A stretch of DNA of 64,000 nucleotides from Nocardioides turkmenicus (GTDB taxonomy: Bacteria; Actinomycetota; Actinomycetes; Propionibacteriales; Nocardioidaceae). Position 1 is the stretch's first letter. Each line of letters opens with the position of its first letter. The DNA lies in NCBI RefSeq assembly GCF_011045035.1, contig NZ_JAALAA010000007.1, positions 1 to 64,000 on the forward strand, in the 5' to 3' direction. The translations under genes and the position numbers were made by a program. Shown piece by piece: positions 59,276 through 64,000 of this stretch. The notes beneath the pieces are model-generated. The model ran no database searches and was not told where the DNA came from. It saw only the letters and a list, made by a program, of their open reading frames with translations.

Positions 59276-60390
59276 CCGCGAACCCACGCCCGAGCGTGCC
59301 CTTCGTCGACCTGCGGCCGCAGAACGTGGCCATCAACGACGAGGCGGTCGGCGCGTTCGCCGAGATCTGCGAGAGCGGTGCCTTCGTGCTCGGGCCGCAG
59401 GTCCGGCGCTTCGAGGAGGAGTACGCCGCCTTCGCCGGTGTCGAGCACTGCATCGGTGTCGGCAACGGCACCGATGCGCTCGTGCTCGCCCTGCGCGGCG
59501 CAGGCATCGGGGCCGGGGACGAGGTGATCGTGCCCGCCAACACCTTCGTCGCCACGGCAGAGGCCGTCGCGATCGTCGGAGCCGACCTGGTGCTCGCCGA
59601 CTGCGACGAGGACTTCCTGATCGACCCCGTCGACGTCGCCCGTCGGGTCACCGGCCGCACCCGAGCGGTCATCGGAGTGGATCTCTACGGACAGGTGGCA
59701 CCGTTCGAGCAGCTCCGTGAGGCGGTCGGTGGGGACGTACTCCTCGTCGAGGATGCCGCCCAGTCACAGGGAGCCAGTCGGAACGGCCGACCGGCGGGAT
59801 CCTTCGGGGTCGCCGCGGGCACGAGCTTCTACCCGGGCAAGAACCTCGGCGCGTACGGCGACGCGGGAGCCGTGACCACCGGGTCGGCGGAGATCGCCGA
59901 TCGGGTCCGGGCTCTACGCAACCACGGCGGCGTCGCGAAGTACGAGCACCTCGACGTCGGCACCAACTCCCGCCTGGACTCGGTCCAGGCGGCCGTCCTC
60001 TCGCTGAAGCTCGAGCGCCTCAAGGGCTGGAACGCCGAGCGCGACGAGGCCGCGCAGCGGTACGCCACCCTGCTCGCGGACCTGCCTGGGGTCGTCCTGC
60101 CGCGAGTCCTGCCGGGCAACCAGCATGTCTGGCACCTCTACGTCGCCCGGGTCGCCGACCGGGACCGGGTGCTGCGCGAGCTCCTGGACGCCGGGGTCGG
60201 TGCCGGGATCCACTACCCGGCACCGGTGCATCTGTGGCCCGCCTTCTCCTGGCTGGGACACGGCGCCGGGTCGTTCCCGGTCGCGGAGGCGCTCGCACAG
60301 GAGATCATCTCGCTGCCGATGTTCCCGGGCATCACCGGAGAGCAGCAGGAGATCGTCGCGGACGCACTGAGCCAGGCGGTACGCCGGTGA
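59272..60390 (+). CDS. DegT/DnrJ/EryC1 aminotransferase (FdtB/QdtB-like)
   Basis: A 372-residue PLP-dependent sugar aminotransferase. VPFVDLRPQNVAINDEAVGAFAEICESGAFVLGPQVRRFEEEYAAF and CIGVGNGTDALVLALRGAGIGAGDEVIVPANTFVATAEA match the 3-amino-sugar branch. EDAAQSQGAS holds the ring-binding Asp and SFYPGKNLGAYGDAGAV the Schiff-base Lys. It belongs to a different subgroup from the DegT at 55007, so the glycan probably contains two aminated positions or sugars. ATGA overlap upstream, GTGA downstream. Confidence 0.9.
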   Translation: MTANPRPSVPFVDLRPQNVAINDEAVGAFAEICESGAFVLGPQVRRFEEEYAAFAGVEHCIGVGNGTDALVLALRGAGIGAGDEVIVPANTFVATAEAVAIVGADLVLADCDEDFLIDPVDVARRVTGRTRAVIGVDLYGQVAPFEQLREAVGGDVLLVEDAAQSQGASRNGRPAGSFGVAAGTSFYPGKNLGAYGDAGAVTTGSAEIADRVRALRNHGGVAKYEHLDVGTNSRLDSVQAAVLSLKLERLKGWNAERDEAAQRYATLLADLPGVVLPRVLPGNQHVWHLYVARVADRDRVLRELLDAGVGAGIHYPAPVHLWPAFSWLGHGAGSFPVAEALAQEIISLPMFPGITGEQQEIVADALSQAVRR

Positions 60391-61637
60391 ACGGCATCGG
60401 CGGCATCGCCGGGAAGCTCCGGCGCGAAGGGCCGCGCGGCGTGGTCCGTCGCGTCGTACGGCGTGCCTACCAGCATCTCGACGCGCACGCCCTCGACTTC
60501 GGGCTGCTGCCGGAGGACATCGCCGATTCCACACGTCTGGAACTGGGGCGCGTTGCTCCGGTGCCGGGCGGACGTCCCCTCGTGGTCGGCTGGCTCACCA
60601 CGCCGCCGGCGGCCGGCTCAGGTGGTCACACCACGATGTTCCGGATGGTGGAGGCGCTGGAACAGGCCGGCCACCGCTGTGTCGTGCTGCTCTACGACCG
60701 GCACCATGGCTCGGCGACCGCGCAGGCCGAGGTGATCCGTGACTCCTGGCCAGGGGTCCGGGCCGAGGTCCGTTCGGTCGACGACGGGTTCGACGGCCTC
60801 GACGCATGCGTGGCGACCGGGTGGGAGTCGGCGCACGTGCTCGCCGTTCGGCCGACGAAGCCGCTGCACCGGCTCTACTTCATCCAGGACTACGAGCCGC
60901 TGTTCTCGCCTCGCGGGTCGGAGTACGAGCTGGCCGCCGACACCTACCGGTTCGGGTTCACCAACATCGCGCTGGGTGAGATGGTGCGCGGCCGGCTGCG
61001 CGACGACCTGGGTGTCGCCTCGGAGCTGGTGCCGTTCTCGTGCGACACCACCGTCTACTCGGCGCACAACCACGGGCCTCGCTCCGGCGTCGTCTTCTAC
61101 GCCAAGCCGGGCCTGGCGCGCCGCGGCTACCGCCTCGGCAGCCTCGCGCTCGTGGAGTTCCACCGACGTCACCCCGACCAGGCCATTCACGTCTACGGCT
61201 CCGCCGTGCCGGACCTGGGGATCCCGGTGGTCCACCACGGCCGGCTCACCCCCGAGGAGCTGAACGGGCTCTACAACCGGTGCATCGCCGGTCTGGCGAT
61301 GTCGTTCACCAACATCTCGCTGGTCGCCGAGGAGATGCTCGCGGCGGGCTGTGTGCCCGTGGTCAACTCCTCGCCCGACGCCCGTGCGGACCTGGACAAC
61401 CCACACGTCGCCTGGGCCTCGCCGACACCGGGTGGCATCGCCGACGCGCTGTCCGATGCCGTCGCTGCGGCCGACATCCCGGCCCGGGCTGCGGCTGCCG
61501 CCGGGAGCGTACGCACGGACAACTGGGAAAGCACCCGTGAGGGCGTACGCAGGATCATCGAGCACACCGCCTACGGCGCTCCCGTGGATTGGGTACGCAT
61601 GGCCGATGGCGCCGGCGCCGCCACCAGCCCTTCCTAG
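60387..61637 (+). CDS. Glycosyltransferase family 4 protein (WsaF-like)
   Basis: A 416-residue GT-B enzyme. LVVGWLTTPPAAGSGGHTTMFRMVEALEQAGHRCVVLLYD begins the N-terminal Rossmann domain, and YFIQDYEPLFSPRGSEYELAADTYRFGFTNIALG resembles the rhamnosyltransferase WsaF. The C-terminal domain has VVFYAKPGLARRGYRLGSLAL and FTNISLVAEEMLAAGCVPVVNSSPD, the donor-binding part. The GTG start overlaps the aminotransferase stop. It is probably a late transferase in repeat-unit assembly; rhamnose as donor is a guess from similarity. Confidence 0.84.
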   Translation: MNGIGGIAGKLRREGPRGVVRRVVRRAYQHLDAHALDFGLLPEDIADSTRLELGRVAPVPGGRPLVVGWLTTPPAAGSGGHTTMFRMVEALEQAGHRCVVLLYDRHHGSATAQAEVIRDSWPGVRAEVRSVDDGFDGLDACVATGWESAHVLAVRPTKPLHRLYFIQDYEPLFSPRGSEYELAADTYRFGFTNIALGEMVRGRLRDDLGVASELVPFSCDTTVYSAHNHGPRSGVVFYAKPGLARRGYRLGSLALVEFHRRHPDQAIHVYGSAVPDLGIPVVHHGRLTPEELNGLYNRCIAGLAMSFTNISLVAEEMLAAGCVPVVNSSPDARADLDNPHVAWASPTPGGIADALSDAVAAADIPARAAAAAGSVRTDNWESTREGVRRIIEHTAYGAPVDWVRMADGAGAATSPS

Positions 61638-61647
61638 GGTTCTGCTC

Positions 61648-63429
61648 ATGTCCTCCCCACCAGGTTTCGCGGCAGTCTCCGCAGCCGCCGGACACCGCCC
61701 GCCGGCCCTGGCCGCGGCCGCCACGTCCGTCGAGCCCGCCGCGCTCTGCGACGGCGCGCCGGCCGGGCTGCAGACGGCCACGTGGGGGACGGACGGTCCA
61801 CTGGTCGAAGGCCGGACGCTGGTCCTCTCGCAGGAGCTGAGACGACGGAACCTGGTGATCGAGCCCGAGGACGTGGCCCGGATGCTCGCTCGCAGAGACA
61901 AGAACGCGCTCGCGGAGATGCTGCCCACCTTTGGTGCCGTGCACCATGCGGGGAGCGCCCTTCTCGCCACGACCGATGCGCTCGGGTTTCGCCATCTCTA
62001 CTACCGCGTCGGCGACGGCTGGGCGGCGGTCTCGACATCGGCGCGGGTGCTGGCCGGGCTGGCGCCGACGTCCCTGGACCACGACGGCCTCGCCGTGCAG
62101 AGCCTGCTCGGCTGGCAGCTGCGCGGGCGCAGCCTGTTCGAGTCGGTGACGAAGGTGCCCGCCGGGCGGTCGGTCGAGATCCGCGACGGCCTGCTTCGCC
62201 TGGACGCCTTCACCGACGACCTCGGCGATCAGCAGGACGGACACCGCGTCGGTATCGCCGACGCGGTCGCGTCGATGAGCAGCATGCTCCGTGGCTACCT
62301 GAGCTCCTACCTCGACGACCACCCAGACGCGATCCTCCAGCTCACGGGCGGGCAGGACTCACGACTCCTCCTCTCGGCAATCGAGCCGCGACGCCGCCGC
62401 GGACTCAGAGTGGTGACCCTCGGGCGGCCCGATTCTCCTGATGTGCGGATCGCCGCCGACTTGGCGCGGCGCTACGGGATGAGGCACGAGATCATCAGCG
62501 TCGACGGCCTCGACACGCTGCAGCCCGAGGAGGCGTACGCACGATGCGCGGCCGCTGCCGGCGCGATCGAGCTCGGAGCGGATCCGCTGGCCTGGGCGGC
62601 CCTCGACTTCGCCGAGGCTCGGGCGACGCCGGGGCCCCGGATCTCCGGCCTCGGCGGAGAGGTGGCCCGCGGGTTCTACTATCTGGGCCGCGACGGCGAC
62701 GGCCCGGTGACCGAGGCCCGGGCACGACGTCTCGCCGATTGGCGGATGTTCGTCAACGAGGCCGTCGAGCTCTCGGCGCTCCGGCCGGAGTTCCGGGAGC
62801 ACGCGCGCGAGGTCGCCCATGCGGACGTGCTGACCACACTCGCCGACGGCGGTCGCCCATGGTTCGAGGCGACCGACGAGCTCTACCTCGGCCAACGGAT
62901 GCAGCATTGGGCGGGGGCGACCGAGTCTCCGGTGAGCGCCCGCCGACGGATCGTCAACCCGATGCTGGATGACCGCTGGATCGCCAACTCACGGGCGCTC
63001 GTGCCCGCGGACAAGGCAGGCTCCAGGTTCCTCGCCCGGCTCCAGGTCGAGCTGGATGTCGATCTGGCCCGGCTCCCGCTCGAGGGCCGGCCCTCGCCGG
63101 CGACCTATGTCACCCCCGGATGGCGCAGCACGTGGCGACGAGGCGCGACGACGGTGGCCAAGGCCGGCCGTAAGCTCGGTCAGCGGGTCCGGCACCGCAG
63201 CCGGCCACCGGTCGGCGGCGAGATCCTCGCCGATGCGGTGGTGCGGCACTGGCGTACGTATCCGGACGCGCTCCTCGCTCTCGCGGGTGGACAGGTCGTC
63301 GAGCCGAGCTGGATCGATGACGTCGTAGCGGGCAGGCACCAGCCCGGGCCCAGCACGGTCGCGTTCATGCTCAACCTCTCCCTCGCGACCGATGCCGTGC
63401 GAGGGTCGGGGCTCACCGCTGCGAGATGA
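61648..63429 (+). CDS. Asparagine-synthetase-like protein with inactive glutaminase half
   Basis: A 593-residue AsnB relative. The N-terminal region keeps the shape of a class II glutaminase (LLATTDALGFRHLYYRVGDGWAAVSTSARVLAGL) but has no Met-Cys start, so it should not hydrolyse glutamine. The synthetase domain has the PP-loop LQLTGGQDSRLLLSAIEPRRRRGL (Thr for the usual Ser) and later LYLGQRMQHWAGATESP. Homologues occur in glycan and peptide-modification loci, where they may use free ammonia or another nucleophile. ATG 61648 is chosen; ATG 61606 would overlap the preceding gene by 32 bp. Its 3' end overlaps the convergent Wzz-like gene by 17 bp. Confidence 0.8.
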   Translation: MSSPPGFAAVSAAAGHRPPALAAAATSVEPAALCDGAPAGLQTATWGTDGPLVEGRTLVLSQELRRRNLVIEPEDVARMLARRDKNALAEMLPTFGAVHHAGSALLATTDALGFRHLYYRVGDGWAAVSTSARVLAGLAPTSLDHDGLAVQSLLGWQLRGRSLFESVTKVPAGRSVEIRDGLLRLDAFTDDLGDQQDGHRVGIADAVASMSSMLRGYLSSYLDDHPDAILQLTGGQDSRLLLSAIEPRRRRGLRVVTLGRPDSPDVRIAADLARRYGMRHEIISVDGLDTLQPEEAYARCAAAAGAIELGADPLAWAALDFAEARATPGPRISGLGGEVARGFYYLGRDGDGPVTEARARRLADWRMFVNEAVELSALRPEFREHAREVAHADVLTTLADGGRPWFEATDELYLGQRMQHWAGATESPVSARRRIVNPMLDDRWIANSRALVPADKAGSRFLARLQVELDVDLARLPLEGRPSPATYVTPGWRSTWRRGATTVAKAGRKLGQRVRHRSRPPVGGEILADAVVRHWRTYPDALLALAGGQVVEPSWIDDVVAGRHQPGPSTVAFMLNLSLATDAVRGSGLTAAR

Positions 63430-64000
63430 GCTCCCGCTCGGCGGCACGGCCCCGCTCGAGTGGCAGTGCCCGGCGCGCTGCCCGTGCCCGCGAGAGGCGC
63501 TCGACCCAGATCACCGCGACCACGGTGAGCGACCCTCCCAGCAGGGCGAGCCCGCCAGCCGTACGTCCCCGGCTGCCGCTGATCTCCTGGACGACGACGT
63601 CCTCGGGTGCCATCTCGGTGGACATCCGCGACGTCTCGCGGACACCCAGCTCGTCCTGACGGCGTTCGAGGATGCGGTCGAGGTCCTGGGCGATCCGGGC
63701 CGCCTCCTCCTCGACCCGACTTGCGTCGGGGTCCACGACCTGCACGTCGATCACCGGATGGTTGTAGACGGGAAGCCACTGGTTCCCGACGTTGCGCATC
63801 CGGACCCGGACGCCCTGGTCGAGACCCTCGCCATAGAGGGTCGTCTCCGTGGTGCTCATGTTGAGCGGATGTCGGCCTTGGTTGTACTCCTCCACCAGCA
63901 GGCCCGCCATCGGGACCATCCCGTAGGGGTCCTCGCGAAGCGTGTTCGGATTGACGGACTCCTTCGGGGGCAACAGCACCACCTCGAACTGGGTGAAGTA
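63413..64000 (-). CDS. Wzz-like chain-length/co-polymerase protein (partial)
   Basis: The C-terminal 195 residues are visible; the frame stays open to the right edge. NPNTLREDPYGMVPMAGLLVEEYNQGRHPLNM and GVRVRMRNVGNQWLPVYNHPVIDVQVVDPDASRVEEEAARIAQDLDRILERRQDELGV fit the extracytoplasmic domain of polysaccharide co-polymerases, followed by a transmembrane helix (AGGLALLGGSLTVVAVIWVERL) and a short basic tail. No kinase domain is attached. It would control glycan chain length. It is convergent with the AsnB-like gene. Confidence 0.75.
   Translation of the reverse strand, partial: YFTQFEVVLLPPKESVNPNTLREDPYGMVPMAGLLVEEYNQGRHPLNMSTTETTLYGEGLDQGVRVRMRNVGNQWLPVYNHPVIDVQVVDPDASRVEEEAARIAQDLDRILERRQDELGVRETSRMSTEMAPEDVVVQEISGSRGRTAGGLALLGGSLTVVAVIWVERLSRARAARRALPLERGRAAERELISQR

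Overview
The window is high-GC DNA with GTG/TTG starts, dense 4-bp ATGA/GTGA gene overlaps and the frequent word GTACGC. Together with gene content this points to an actinomycete chromosome, most like Nocardioides or a relative in the Propionibacteriales (inference from content and style; no database search was possible). No tRNA, rRNA or CRISPR array was recognised.

0-12.2 kb is a housekeeping block: acyl-CoA carboxylase accE/accD, the biotin ligase birA, a class III adenylate cyclase, a stand-alone OmpR-type winged-helix protein, purK, purE, an acyl-CoA dehydrogenase and small accessory genes. The order accD5-accE5/birA/purK/purE/fadE is also known from Mycobacterium tuberculosis. Here an antisense SNF2 helicase separates purK from purE. 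12.2-21.6 kb holds a LacI regulator whose frame runs straight into the ribosome-rescue factor ArfB, a LacI-type operator, a five-gene Liv-type ABC importer and two secreted proteins, one a PQQ-type sugar dehydrogenase with a LamG-like tail. 21.6-30.6 kb holds a small alarmone synthetase, an orphan hoxX behind an unusual tandem operator, a phosphotransferase/AttH-like pair behind CRP-like and KstR-like sites, and an SsuABC-plus-flavin-monooxygenase operon, probably for sulfonate sulfur.

30.6-40.1 kb is an envelope region: an LCP ligase, a two-component system, a left-handed beta-helix acyltransferase with an N-terminal minisatellite, a propeller protein, an MFS transporter, then an adenylate-forming ligase, a membrane-anchored SGNH protein and a frameshifted holo-ACP synthase. 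A DUF222-HNH endonuclease gene flanked by 18-bp perfect inverted repeats (40.2-41.9 kb) follows. It is succeeded by an SRPBCC/ArsR pair whose operator lies in the end of nadE.

43-64 kb is a polysaccharide locus: asnB-nadE diverge from an acyl carrier protein, a serine-acetyltransferase-like protein, a GT2 glycosyltransferase and a 1587-residue secreted DMFase-like/DUF4082 protein. A tightly overlapping operon follows (Gfo/Idh oxidoreductase, SDR epimerase/dehydratase, DegT aminotransferase, PglD-like acetyltransferase, GT2, Wzx-type flippase, second DegT, GT4), then an AsnB-like protein without its catalytic cysteine and, on the other strand, a partial Wzz-like chain-length protein. The genes together suggest synthesis, export, acyl/amide decoration and wall attachment of an amino-sugar-containing surface glycan.
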